From contig JAKFVQ010000007.1 of assembly GCA_021732085.1 (NCBI GenBank), positions 310,001 to 374,000 on the forward strand: a DNA stretch of 64,000 nucleotides, read 5' to 3'. Origin of the DNA: Candidatus Obscuribacterales bacterium. Lineage in GTDB: Bacteria; Cyanobacteriota; Vampirovibrionia; Obscuribacterales; Obscuribacteraceae. The notes beneath the pieces were generated by a model, which saw only the letters and a program-made list of their open reading frames with translations, did not search any database and was not told the origin of the DNA. The translations under genes and the position numbers were made by a program. Of the stretch, positions 54,281 through 63,539 are shown in pieces (within the stretch, counting starts at the first letter, position 1; the number at the start of each line of letters is the position of its first letter).

Positions 54281-56095
54281 TTATTCTTCGTCGAGCGAAG
54301 AGGTATCGCCAGCAGGCAATCCCAATTCCCAAGCCTTAAGCAGGCGGCGCATAATTTTGCCGCTTCTGGTCTTAGGCAATGAATCACGAATTTCAATTTC
54401 GCGTGGATAGGCGTGGGCCGCTAATCTGCGTTTTGTGAAATCCTTGATCTCATCGAGCAGCTTCGGCGTTTGCTTGACGTTATTATTCAGAACGATGAAC
54501 GCCTTGATAATTTCGCCGCGCTCTTCATCCGGCTTACCGATGACGCCAGCTTCGGCAACAGCTTCGTGCTCGACAAGAGCTGATTCGACTTCAAAAGGTC
54601 CAACCCGGTGTCCAGCTGTGTTGATTACATCATCAGCTCGACCAACGAACCAGAGGTAACCTTCGTCATCTTTCCATGCGTTATCGCCAGAGAAGTACCA
54701 ACCAGGGATCTTGAAGTACTCTTTGAATTTCTCTTCGTTTCTCCATACTTGACGTAGCATTGATGGCCAGCCCGGACGAACTACAAGTCGTCCCAATTGC
54801 CCAGGTTTCAGTTCGTTGCCCTCATCATCAACAACAGTTACGTAAACACCCGGCAGTGGTTTGCCCATAGAGCCCGGCTTCACTGCTGTGCATGGCAGGT
54901 TGGCGACTAGTTGCATACCAGTTTCCGTTTGCCACCAGTTGTCGTGAACTGGCAATCCATATACTTTCATGCCCCAACGAATCACTTCAGGGTTCAAGGG
55001 TTCGCCTACGCTCAGGATGTGGCGCAGGCTTTCTAGCGAGTGGCGGCCGACTTCATCGTCCCCAGCCTTCATTAGCATACGCAATGCAGTCGGAGCCGTG
55101 TACCAAACAGTGACATGCAATCGATCGATCAATTCATACCAACTGGCAGCGTCGAAGCGTCCTTCGTATGCCACCACAGAAGCACCATTGGACCACGGGC
55201 CGAAGATGCCGTAAGCAGTTCCCGTCACCCAGCCCGGATCAGCCGTGCACCAATAGACATCGTCATCACGAAGGTCTAACACCCATTTTGTTGACGCATG
55301 TAATCCGATAATGTCGTTGTGGACATGCAAAATACCTTTGGCTTTACCTGTGGTGCCTGAGGTGTAAAGCAAATAAAGTGGATCTTCACGATCCATGTGA
55401 GTGCAGCTCAAATGCTCTGATGAATTGACCATCAATTCTTCGTATGAGAGATCGCCAGGTTTGAGTTCGCCTTTGCCGCGTACAACGATTACGTATTCGA
55501 GGTCTGTTAGTTGATCACGAATCTCATCGAGTTTTGGCTTTAACTCTTGTGTTGTAATAACAACTTTTGCTCCGCTGTCTGATAGACGATCCTTCAGTGC
55601 ATCAGGACCGAAGGCCGAGAATAGAGGTCCGATCACTGCACCAATCTTGGCGATAGCAATGGTGGCAATATACAGTTCAACAACACGTGGCATAAAAACG
55701 AAGACACGGTCGCCCTTCACGACGCCGAGATCACGCAGGGCATTGCCCATTCGGTTGGAAAGATAGTAGAGGTCCTGGAAGGTAAACATTTCCAATTGAT
55801 TCTCGGCATCTACCGAATATAAGGCAACTTTGTTTCGTCGCCCATCGTTCATATGACGATCAATCGCATTGTATGCAGCATTGATTTTGCCATCGGCAAA
55901 CCAGCTCAATTCTTTCTGCGCTTCATCCCAAGAAAAGCTTGCGTAGGCGGCTTCGTAATCGTCTAGATTCGCCTTTACAGGGAACTTTTTGATGATCTCC
56001 CTGCGAGCACCAGGTTGGACATGTGTAGAGCTACCAGAAGCTCGGAACGCTCCTTCTTTGGTGTCTTTCTTCTTGGAGTGATCGGCCACTTTCAT
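54281..56095 (-). CDS. acsA: Acetyl-CoA synthetase (acetate-CoA ligase)
   Basis: A 604-residue adenylate-forming enzyme, nearer to the short AcsA type. ATP-binding YTSGTTGKAKG at 244-254, WWQTETGMQL, GWYFSGDNAWKDDEGYLWFVGRADD, and the C-terminal acyl-transfer lysine Lys580 in PKTRSGKIMRR, whose acetylation usually silences the enzyme. GGAGG lies seven bases before ATG 56095. It turns acetate, ATP and CoA into acetyl-CoA. No acetyltransferase or deacetylase gene lies next to it. Confidence 0.95.
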   Translation of the reverse strand: MKVADHSKKKDTKEGAFRASGSSTHVQPGARREIIKKFPVKANLDDYEAAYASFSWDEAQKELSWFADGKINAAYNAIDRHMNDGRRNKVALYSVDAENQLEMFTFQDLYYLSNRMGNALRDLGVVKGDRVFVFMPRVVELYIATIAIAKIGAVIGPLFSAFGPDALKDRLSDSGAKVVITTQELKPKLDEIRDQLTDLEYVIVVRGKGELKPGDLSYEELMVNSSEHLSCTHMDREDPLYLLYTSGTTGKAKGILHVHNDIIGLHASTKWVLDLRDDDVYWCTADPGWVTGTAYGIFGPWSNGASVVAYEGRFDAASWYELIDRLHVTVWYTAPTALRMLMKAGDDEVGRHSLESLRHILSVGEPLNPEVIRWGMKVYGLPVHDNWWQTETGMQLVANLPCTAVKPGSMGKPLPGVYVTVVDDEGNELKPGQLGRLVVRPGWPSMLRQVWRNEEKFKEYFKIPGWYFSGDNAWKDDEGYLWFVGRADDVINTAGHRVGPFEVESALVEHEAVAEAGVIGKPDEERGEIIKAFIVLNNNVKQTPKLLDEIKDFTKRRLAAHAYPREIEIRDSLPKTRSGKIMRRLLKAWELGLPAGDTSSLDEE

Positions 56096-56374
56096 CTTAA
56101 ATCCTCCGGATTTTGCGAATATCCAACCCGCAATCGCAAGTAGCAGCTCTTGAAAACAAGCCGCCTGTACGATAACTTCTGCATATCTTATCGCAGATCA
56201 GGGCAGGCATAGCATCGCCATACATTTATAGAGCAGCCGGATTTAGTCAGCCCCTGCAGTAGGATGAAATGTCTGCGCAATTAGAATACTTACGACCGAA
56301 ACGGCATCTTACATAGAATCAGGATTCGGATGAATATAAGTTCCGCTGGGCATTCCGCAAAGTCGGAAAGTCCC

Positions 56375-56629
56375 TTACTTGGCGTCCGGATAATGTCTTT
56401 CATCGACCATCCAGCCGATGAACATACCGACAACAGCGCCAGGTATCAAGCCCCACCACAAGCCTTCCGTCCAGCCGAAATACGGAGCGACCGAAGGAGG
56501 AAGCGGCCAGAAATTAATGACCTCAGTTGATGCGGCAACAATAACTGCCGCCGGTATTCCGACCAGGAACATGCCAATCATCGGCAAACTCATTCCTGCT
56601 TCGTTCTTCTGATTATTATTAGTAGCCAT
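56375..56629 (-). CDS. Small two-helix membrane protein
   Basis: An 84-residue protein. ATG 56629 has AGAGG seven bases upstream. Two hydrophobic helices (LPMIGMFLVGIPAAVIVAAS; LWWGLIPGAVVGMFIGWMVD) are joined by a Pro/Trp-rich loop (FWPLPPSVAPYFGW). Family unknown. Confidence 0.8.
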   Translation of the reverse strand: MATNNNQKNEAGMSLPMIGMFLVGIPAAVIVAASTEVINFWPLPPSVAPYFGWTEGLWWGLIPGAVVGMFIGWMVDERHYPDAK

Positions 56630-56714
56630 TAATCGCCTCTTCGACAATCTATCAGCCGTAAAGTATAACAGGGCTCGAAGAATCAGTTTTAGACTTTAAA
56701 GAACGTTATCGAAA

Positions 56715-57245
56715 TTAAGGGTGAACAAGCATGCCCAGAGCGGCTACGGTCTTGGCATCGCGAATTTTCCCAGACCGCACCCAGGACCATGCTTCCTCCA
56801 AACTAACATCAAGCACTTCCGTCTCTTCGTCTTCGTCCAACTTTTTGCCGTGATACTCCAGATTAGTTGCTCGATAAAACGACAATAATTCATTGCAAAA
56901 GCCAGGAGCAGAATACATATGCGCCAGTTCATTCCAAGTATTGGCAAAAAAGCCTGTCTCTTCAGTCAACTCTCTTTTGGCTGCCAGAAAGCGATCTTCG
57001 CCCTTCTCGACACGACCAGCAGGCAATTCAATTAGCTCCTCATTGATCGCATAGCGATACTGACCAATCAGTAAAATCCTGCCTCGCTCTGGTTGACAAG
57101 CTATAACGACACCGCCGTTATGCTCGACAACTTCCCGATGAATCACTTTGTCTTCCCGCTTCAGCTCATCTTTTCGAACGTTGAAGATTTGTCCTTCGAA
57201 GATCCGCTGGCTGGCTATGAAATGTTCGCGTGTGAAAAGAACCAC
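56715..57245 (-). CDS. Nudix hydrolase, ADP-ribose pyrophosphatase type
   Basis: A 176-residue Nudix enzyme. Complete Nudix box from Gly77 to Phe99 (GRVEKGED then AAKRELTEETGF). VVEHNGGVVIACQPERGRIL and APGFCNELLSFYRA are typical of the ADP-ribose pyrophosphatase subgroup. GTG 57245 is preceded by GGAGGG, with a rather short spacer. It hydrolyses nucleotide-sugar diphosphates such as ADP-ribose; the exact substrate is inferred from the subgroup only. Confidence 0.92.
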   Translation of the reverse strand: MVLFTREHFIASQRIFEGQIFNVRKDELKREDKVIHREVVEHNGGVVIACQPERGRILLIGQYRYAINEELIELPAGRVEKGEDRFLAAKRELTEETGFFANTWNELAHMYSAPGFCNELLSFYRATNLEYHGKKLDEDEETEVLDVSLEEAWSWVRSGKIRDAKTVAALGMLVHP

Positions 57246-57390
57246 AAACCCTCCGGTTATTGGACATCATGCCCAGCAAATCGAGTGCACACGATCAAGC
57301 GAGCTTCGAGCTGAAATTATTGCACGTGCGCGATAACATGGGTGCCATAGAAAGAATGTCAATATTGCATCAGTGCAATAATTTCAGAGC

Positions 57391-58764
57391 ATGAACTATC
57401 AACAATCAGTAGAATATCTTGAAAGTCTGATGCCAACGCAGCTGTCACCAGGGCTTCAACGCCTGGCTGCTTTTTTGGCCGAACACGACAATCCACAGAA
57501 CAGACATTTCAATATACACGTTGCCGGAACTAATGGCAAAGGTTCGGTGGTGGCACTGGTCGAAGAATGCCTGCGCCGCTCGGGCATCAACACGGGACGT
57601 TACACTGGACCGCACCTTTTGAACTGGACAGAGCGCATTGAAAATAATGGACACGAAATAACAGAGCAGGATTTTGCAGATCTATCGACTACCCTGAAAT
57701 CGCTCTGCGATACATTTGCAATAAGACATCCAACAGAAGGTCCTTTAACCTGGTTTGAATTAATAACCGCTATGGCGTTTTTCTATTTCCAAAAGAGAGA
57801 TGTCCATACAGCAGTGATCGAAGTAGGCTTAGGCGGCAGGTGGGACGCGACAAACACCATTAAGTCTGCCGTTGTCAGCGCCATTGTAAGTGTTGGTTTG
57901 GATCATACGCAGATACTCGGTGATACCATAGGCGCCATCGCGAAAGAGAAAGCCGAGATTATCAAAGAGAACGTGCCGCTAGTGACCGCTTGCGACGGAG
58001 AAGCATTGGCAGTAATCAAAAATGTAGCGATCAGCAGAAACGCACCGGTTCTTAGCATAAAAGGTGGCGATGATGACGGCGCATTTGTTGTTAAAGGCGC
58101 GACGGGCACCGCCCACGAATACGAACTAGCAAAAGCAGTCCAACAACGCATTGAACAACTCGGATTGAATAAATACAGAATCAAATTTGGCTATCAGGAA
58201 CTCAATGCACGCGTGGCAAGTTCGGTCTTGGCTGTGTACGAAATCAGAAGCGGTCTAAAATGCCTCGAAAAATTCAAAGAATCAGTGGAGAATTATTTCT
58301 GGCCAGGACGCCTGCAATATTTTCCAGAACATCAGCTTATTTTGGATGGGGCCCACAATGAGGACGGGGCCCGAGCCTTGCGGGCAAGTCTTGATGAATT
58401 ATTTCCAAACAAGCATATTGACTTCATCCTCTCCTTTTACAGGACGAAACAATTCGAGCCAATACTTTCAGCGTTTTTACGCCCCGGAGATAGAGTATGG
58501 GCTTCTCAAGCCGAGGGACGCCGTGCGGTAATAAGCACAGAAGAGATTGCTTCTGCCTGCAAAGCGCTTTCTGTGCCTGTTTTCTCGTTCCACAGCTTAA
58601 AGGAAGCTCTCAAAGGTGCTCAAAGTACAAGTGCTGATGGGCGTTTACGTGTAGCGACTGGCTCTTTTGCAACGGTGGCGGCGGCACTATATTTCATGGG
58701 CTATCAAAGCGTTGAAGCTTCACGCTCTGGCACTAAGCCCTTGTTCGTCCAAGCCCAGGCATAA
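57391..58764 (+). CDS. folC: Folylpolyglutamate synthase / dihydrofolate synthase
   Basis: A 457-residue ATP-dependent Mur-ligase-fold enzyme. P-loop AGTNGKGSV at 45-53, PHLLNWTERI, EVGLGGRWDATN, SVGLDHTQILG and the C-terminal ILDGAHNEDGARAL are all diagnostic. It adds glutamate to dihydropteroate and folates in folate metabolism. ATG 57391 has only a weak AGAGC upstream. It precedes the beta-sandwich gene by 36 bases. Confidence 0.95.
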   Translation: MNYQQSVEYLESLMPTQLSPGLQRLAAFLAEHDNPQNRHFNIHVAGTNGKGSVVALVEECLRRSGINTGRYTGPHLLNWTERIENNGHEITEQDFADLSTTLKSLCDTFAIRHPTEGPLTWFELITAMAFFYFQKRDVHTAVIEVGLGGRWDATNTIKSAVVSAIVSVGLDHTQILGDTIGAIAKEKAEIIKENVPLVTACDGEALAVIKNVAISRNAPVLSIKGGDDDGAFVVKGATGTAHEYELAKAVQQRIEQLGLNKYRIKFGYQELNARVASSVLAVYEIRSGLKCLEKFKESVENYFWPGRLQYFPEHQLILDGAHNEDGARALRASLDELFPNKHIDFILSFYRTKQFEPILSAFLRPGDRVWASQAEGRRAVISTEEIASACKALSVPVFSFHSLKEALKGAQSTSADGRLRVATGSFATVAAALYFMGYQSVEASRSGTKPLFVQAQA

Positions 58765-58800
58765 TACAATGCTGAGATCATGTTAGGCGGGGCTTTTTAG

Positions 58801-60507
58801 ATGGTCGTCACGAGGGAACTCTCATACAATTTGGCTGGAGCGGTAAGCAATCTGGGGCTACCTGTTAATGGAACAGCGGTCCGTCTTTATGACTATTGGC
58901 ACCAAGCCGGCGCCCTCGTTAAGCACTTCTTAGCAGAGCAAGTAACCGACAATAAAGGTAGCTTCAGTTTTGACGTTCGCAAAGGCATATATTGCCTGGA
59001 ACTAGTGCCCAGCGACAATACTCGCTATGCCCGCCAATCGATTGAGGCAATTCGTGTTACAGCAAATACAAGTTTCACAATAGGACTGCATTCCGGATCG
59101 ATCCTCTCAGGTACAGTTCGAAGCAATAATGGCGAGCTGCTTCCAAATGCAGAACTCATGGTCTTCGGCATTGAGCCACATGTTTTGAGAGTCACCGAGC
59201 CGCTAAGCGGGGAAGGTCACTTTGCTCTCAGCCTGCCCACCGGCAAATACTATCTTGCCCTAAGACACAAAGAAATCGAAACAAACAAAAAAGAGAAGAA
59301 GTTAGCCCCTTTTCTGTGTCCTGTTTTTCAGGTTGTCGAACTAAAGAAAGACACCACATCCGATATCACTTTACCGGTTCTAAATCACTTTAAGGGCACC
59401 GTCACAAACGTAGAGGGTCACCCGATGCTTGGCGTTAAAGTGGTCGTCACATCTGCAAGCAAGCCGGAAAATGTCTTTGCCAAAGAAATAGCGATGTCTG
59501 TAGAAACAGAGACGGATAAGAAGGGCGCATTTGAATTCATGCTTCAAACCGGTCTCTACAACATGCGCTTGGAACCACCAGCTGATTCGCACCTTGCCGA
59601 AAAAACTATTACTTCAATAATGGTCGATCACGACCGCAAAAAGAATTACACGCTTGAGCCTGGTTTTGGGCTCACAGGAACAATCACGCACAATGGAAAA
59701 GCGGTCTGCCAAGCGGCAGTTAATGCTTTAGGCGATCACATCGACTCAGTTTCGCTAACTAACGAGGACGGTGAGTTCCACTTTTCGCTCCCTGGTGGCA
59801 GTTATGAAGTAACAGTAGTAACACAGCAGAGTTCACTAGCTGATGAACCGGCAGTGGAAGTGGCACCATGGAAGGGCGAACTGTTGATCGATCATGATAC
59901 CGTTTACGATGTGAAGCTGGAACAGGGAGTGCTTGTTTCCGGCAAAGTACTGGATCCAAACAAACAAGCAAGAGCAGGCGTACAGCTGTCTTTATATGCA
60001 ACCCACAATGGTGAGTTTGACAGCCAAGCAGCCAAACGTAGACCACTTTTTGTTGGTATTACTGGTGATGATGGTGGCTATGAGTTCCGTTTACAGCCGG
60101 AGAAGTACTGGCTGGTGTTAAACAATCAAGCGTCTACAGGTCATTTGGTGCACGTCTCAGAAGGTCCATATACAAATGACCTGACTATCGAAGATGTGTG
60201 CATGTTGAATTTCGAGATAGTCTCAGAAAATGACGAGCCCATTCCAAACTGCCAGATCAGTTACGAGGCTTACAGCTTAAAGAACAAGCCCGTACTTGAG
60301 CCCGGAGAGATTGAGGAAATCGCACCACCGGCTTTCACAGGCGATGATGGACGTTGTGTCTTGACCCTTCCGATTGGCATTTACACAATCGACCTGCACC
60401 CGCCTGAAGCGAGCAAATATGCCTCCCGCCTGATAAGGCAACTTTCGGTAAATGCTGATATGGTTAGAAAAGTTCGCCTATCCACCAAAGAAGGAATGGA
60501 AGATTGA
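58801..60507 (+). CDS. Protein with six carboxypeptidase-regulatory-like beta-sandwich repeats
   Basis: A 568-residue protein made of six tandem beta-sandwich units of 80-95 residues. Each has a strand ending GxxxG...L/V plus a DxxGxFxF turn and a G-x-Y-x-L close (for example GEGHFALSLPTGKYYLAL, KKGAFEFMLQTGLYNMRLEP, EDGEFHFSLPGGSYEVTV, DDGGYEFRLQPEKYWLVL). This is the CarboxypepD-regulatory/SpaA-like fold. No signal peptide or membrane segment is visible after ATG 58801 (AGGCGGGG upstream), unusual for a fold common on cell surfaces. The following gene starts inside its stop codon (TTGA), so both are co-translated. Probably a structural or adhesive role; unproven. Confidence 0.82.
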   Translation: MVVTRELSYNLAGAVSNLGLPVNGTAVRLYDYWHQAGALVKHFLAEQVTDNKGSFSFDVRKGIYCLELVPSDNTRYARQSIEAIRVTANTSFTIGLHSGSILSGTVRSNNGELLPNAELMVFGIEPHVLRVTEPLSGEGHFALSLPTGKYYLALRHKEIETNKKEKKLAPFLCPVFQVVELKKDTTSDITLPVLNHFKGTVTNVEGHPMLGVKVVVTSASKPENVFAKEIAMSVETETDKKGAFEFMLQTGLYNMRLEPPADSHLAEKTITSIMVDHDRKKNYTLEPGFGLTGTITHNGKAVCQAAVNALGDHIDSVSLTNEDGEFHFSLPGGSYEVTVVTQQSSLADEPAVEVAPWKGELLIDHDTVYDVKLEQGVLVSGKVLDPNKQARAGVQLSLYATHNGEFDSQAAKRRPLFVGITGDDGGYEFRLQPEKYWLVLNNQASTGHLVHVSEGPYTNDLTIEDVCMLNFEIVSENDEPIPNCQISYEAYSLKNKPVLEPGEIEEIAPPAFTGDDGRCVLTLPIGIYTIDLHPPEASKYASRLIRQLSVNADMVRKVRLSTKEGMED

Positions 60508-61238
60508 AAATCGCTAAAAATGCTATGCGCAGAACTATTTCACTTCAGCGCATAGCATTTTCAGCAGGGCTTTCATATTGCCTATCATTGGCTCATTGCG
60601 CACTTGCGTTTGCACAAAATAGCAACACTAAGACAACAGCGGCGGCACAATCGGCGGCTCAGTCCAAAGCTGAAAATACGAATCCGACTGCCAATAATTC
60701 AAACAAAGCACCGGAACAACAAAATAAACCATCGAACGATGAGGGACGGCAAGAAGCACACGAAAAGTTGCAACGGTTAAAAACCATGCAAGTCCGTGAG
60801 AAGACCCAGGAGAAGACTGGAAGCTACCACAATGCCGCCATGTCTTTTTCCACCCAGATTCCGGAAGGGTGCCAAATAACCGAGCTGGGCGATCGCTCAA
60901 TGCGCGCATTTCTTCCCCGCTCCGAAAGCTTCCTCTCCTTTGCTGCGACAGCTCAACCAGTATCACCACAGGTAGATCTGTCCTGGTTCTTCCAACAAGT
61001 CGTCCAACACTTGCCACCAAGCTGGAAAATATTGAGGCAGGAGCCCACCACGCTTGATGGCGCTAAAGGCTATGCGCTGGAAGCCGAGGAAAACCATCCC
61101 TCAGGAAATACTTACAGACAACGGATCTATGTAATGCGCAACCAGAAGATCATGATTTTCGATGTGAGCTGCCCGATGGAAAACGTTACGCGTAATGATG
61201 CTTCCATTAAAACCATCTGGGCGCAGCTCAGGTTTTGA
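60504..61238 (+). CDS. Exported protein with PsbP/DcrB-like domain
   Basis: A 244-residue protein. TTG 60504 overlaps the upstream stop codon (TTGA) and has GGAATGGAAGA just ahead; ATG 60525 is the alternative. A signal peptide (FSAGLSYCLSLAHCALAFAQ) is followed by an Ala/Asn/Gln/Lys-rich disordered section and a 130-residue domain: AAMSFSTQIPEGCQITELGD; FLSFAATAQPVSPQVDLSWF; RQRIYVMRNQKIMIFDVSCP. This shape (a small antiparallel sheet with flanking helices) fits the PsbP/DcrB/DUF1795 fold, but homology is only suggested. Probably in the periplasm. Confidence 0.75.
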   Translation: MKIAKNAMRRTISLQRIAFSAGLSYCLSLAHCALAFAQNSNTKTTAAAQSAAQSKAENTNPTANNSNKAPEQQNKPSNDEGRQEAHEKLQRLKTMQVREKTQEKTGSYHNAAMSFSTQIPEGCQITELGDRSMRAFLPRSESFLSFAATAQPVSPQVDLSWFFQQVVQHLPPSWKILRQEPTTLDGAKGYALEAEENHPSGNTYRQRIYVMRNQKIMIFDVSCPMENVTRNDASIKTIWAQLRF

Positions 61239-61469
61239 ACAGAATTATTAATTGCTCAGTTCAACGAGTGCTCAGATCATGATGATTTGCAGCTCAATAC
61301 GTATCAGCCTATTGTCGCATTGATGCGCGCGCAATGGCTGCCTCATCATCAAGCGGGCAAGAAGGCATACGAAGACGAAATCCAAGATTCTATCTACTGC
61401 CTGTGAGACCTGATAAACTGGGCATTGTTTTAAGCGCAACACTTTACAGCTCTTGAGCTGGAACGCAAA

Positions 61470-63041
61470 ATGACATTGAAGCTAACAGCAAATATTCGGC
61501 TCCGGAATCAAAATGCTTCAGCACTGGCACTGACAGTTGCCTGCTGTCTTGTTCTGATTCTCGTCTGCTTCGGTTTTCTTTTGCTAAGCCTCATCATTGG
61601 TGGAGAACAAAAACTCAATACAGCTACCAAATCCGGGGCCCTGAATGTTGCCCAACTTATGCTGCAGCAGAGCACGCCAGCCACGGGACAATTTGCTGAT
61701 GTCGCGGATCAAAATGGCAATATAACACTGGCCAACGTCAACATGGTTTATGCAAAGGCATTGATGATTGCGTTGAACGGTCAAGACATCCAGTCAAAGC
61801 GATTGGCAAACAGCTCAACGACCGAGAACGTCCAAGCCCTCATAAACGAAGCAAATGCAATTTGTCAGCGGCTTCAGGGGCAAGTAAATAATACGCGCAC
61901 GATGCAGAACTATTTTCTGCCCGCGGCTCAGAATAACTCATTGGGCCTGTTTGGCGTCGGCGCAAGTGCTGATATAGGTAGCATGCCGAACACATGGAGC
62001 ACTGCTTACGCCTTCGCTGGAACAGAAAGCAACGTCAGTGTTAACATGAATCAATTGCCTTTATCAGCTAATGTCGCCAACTTGAACTTCGTAGTGAAGC
62101 TCGGTAGCCACTTCTTTCCAGGCTACAAGCAAATTCCCGCGATGGGATATTACATTTCGTTTGTGCCTTATCTTTTGCAGGGTCAGCCCCAATTACTATC
62201 ACCTGCAATCTTCGAACAAAGTTTGCAAGCTCCAACGGCTGACATAACCCAGCTTCCAAATTCATGGTCCGTGTCGGGACTCGAGAAGACTGGTGCACAA
62301 ATAAATGGTGCTTTGACGGCCGCATATTCGATTACTAATCCGCAACAAACTATCCCATTCAAAATGAATGGTTTCATTAGAATAAAACTCAATCCTAATA
62401 CTTGCTCTTTTAATTTTGAAGGCGAACCTTGCGGGGAGTTCAACTACGGCTACGGCCCGACGCCGGTCAACCTGAGTTCAAGTGAGTTTGAAATTCCGAA
62501 ATGCTGCCTAGCTGCAATGCTAGCTACTGTCGGACTTGAGTCCAGACCCGGAGATCTCTATTCAGCGCTTTTTCCATACGAAAAAGGTGTGGCACAAACG
62601 ATGCCGGTGCTCATGCAACGAATCTATCAAATTGCGCCCAACGCAAACCTGGCAACAGTTACAGCATTGCTGTCCGGCACCATGTGCAACGATTCGAATA
62701 GTCAGACTTACTATCTTTACACAGACAAGAACGGCAACCTGCAATGCAGCGCCAATCCAGTCAATATTCCTTCTTTCTACAATCTCAAGGCTTCAACGGA
62801 TGGAAACTCGTACATAATTGCTTCTCAGGAGTTTCCAGTTGATGCACCTAACCTTGCTCAACTGATAGCTGAACCTGCAGGAGACTGTGTTGGCGCAGGA
62901 GTTGCAGAAACAGACATATCCATTTCGAATTTGATGTGGGCACCAAGCAGTGGCTGCAATGGTCTTCTAGGAGAGCTATCAATCAGTCGGACTTGCACAG
63001 TTGAGGGCCAAGGGTTTTGCCAGGTTGTTCCGAGTCCATAG
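61470..63041 (+). CDS. TadG-like pseudopilin-type membrane protein
   Basis: A 523-residue protein. GGAA lies seven bases before ATG 61470. It has one membrane helix at about residues 18-45 (ALTVACCLVLILVCFGFLLL), after a short basic head containing RLRNQNASALALTVA, in the style of TadE/TadG pilus-assembly proteins. A long Asn/Gln/Ser-rich extracytoplasmic part follows with several Cys in its C-terminal half (CNDSNSQTYY, PAGDCVGAG, SSGCNGLLG, SRTCTVEGQGFC), which may form disulfides. No other tad genes are in the window, so the pilus role is inference. Confidence 0.72.
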   Translation: MTLKLTANIRLRNQNASALALTVACCLVLILVCFGFLLLSLIIGGEQKLNTATKSGALNVAQLMLQQSTPATGQFADVADQNGNITLANVNMVYAKALMIALNGQDIQSKRLANSSTTENVQALINEANAICQRLQGQVNNTRTMQNYFLPAAQNNSLGLFGVGASADIGSMPNTWSTAYAFAGTESNVSVNMNQLPLSANVANLNFVVKLGSHFFPGYKQIPAMGYYISFVPYLLQGQPQLLSPAIFEQSLQAPTADITQLPNSWSVSGLEKTGAQINGALTAAYSITNPQQTIPFKMNGFIRIKLNPNTCSFNFEGEPCGEFNYGYGPTPVNLSSSEFEIPKCCLAAMLATVGLESRPGDLYSALFPYEKGVAQTMPVLMQRIYQIAPNANLATVTALLSGTMCNDSNSQTYYLYTDKNGNLQCSANPVNIPSFYNLKASTDGNSYIIASQEFPVDAPNLAQLIAEPAGDCVGAGVAETDISISNLMWAPSSGCNGLLGELSISRTCTVEGQGFCQVVPSP

Positions 63042-63539
63042 GATAAGCTCGTATTTTCTTTGCCTGGCGCACTCCGCACACTAAACGAGTCACCCAAAAA
63101 CAAAAGCAAGTTTTTTAAGCAAGATCGCGATTTAGTCCTTCTCTGGACGCTCCGCCCGGTTAAACTTGGCCTTGCTGAAGGCGTTTTCCGACAAGTTTGC
63201 GCAGAAGCGCTGTCCTTCCATTTCTCGGAGCTGTCGGTCATCTCATAGCGATGCGCTAAACCTGGCACAGAATTTCAGAGACAAACCCGGACAGCAAAGA
63301 GCTCCAGTGCTCATATCCGGAGCAGGCTTTAGACATTGAGATTGCTGGTTTTGAAGGCTTAAGCTTCTAATCACAAAAAACTCAGCCAAACTTCATCTAA
63401 AAAAAGCAAAATGTCGTCATTAGCCATTCATCTTGGAAGACCGACAATGCTTTTCTGGCCTAAATCTTAACGATAGTTGAGATCGTGAGATTATTCCCTT
63501 TCTTAAGGGCATTCAGAATAAGGAGGCCCAGATACGAAA
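63042..63539. other. Intergenic region
   Basis: About 500 bases between the TadG-like gene and the partial TPR gene on the same strand. Short frames on both strands (for example 63060-63248) are not convincing. Two small hairpins near 63470-63510 (ACGAT with ATCGT; CCCTT with AAGGG) precede the ribosome-binding site. The first 200 bases show nothing. Confidence 0.3.
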
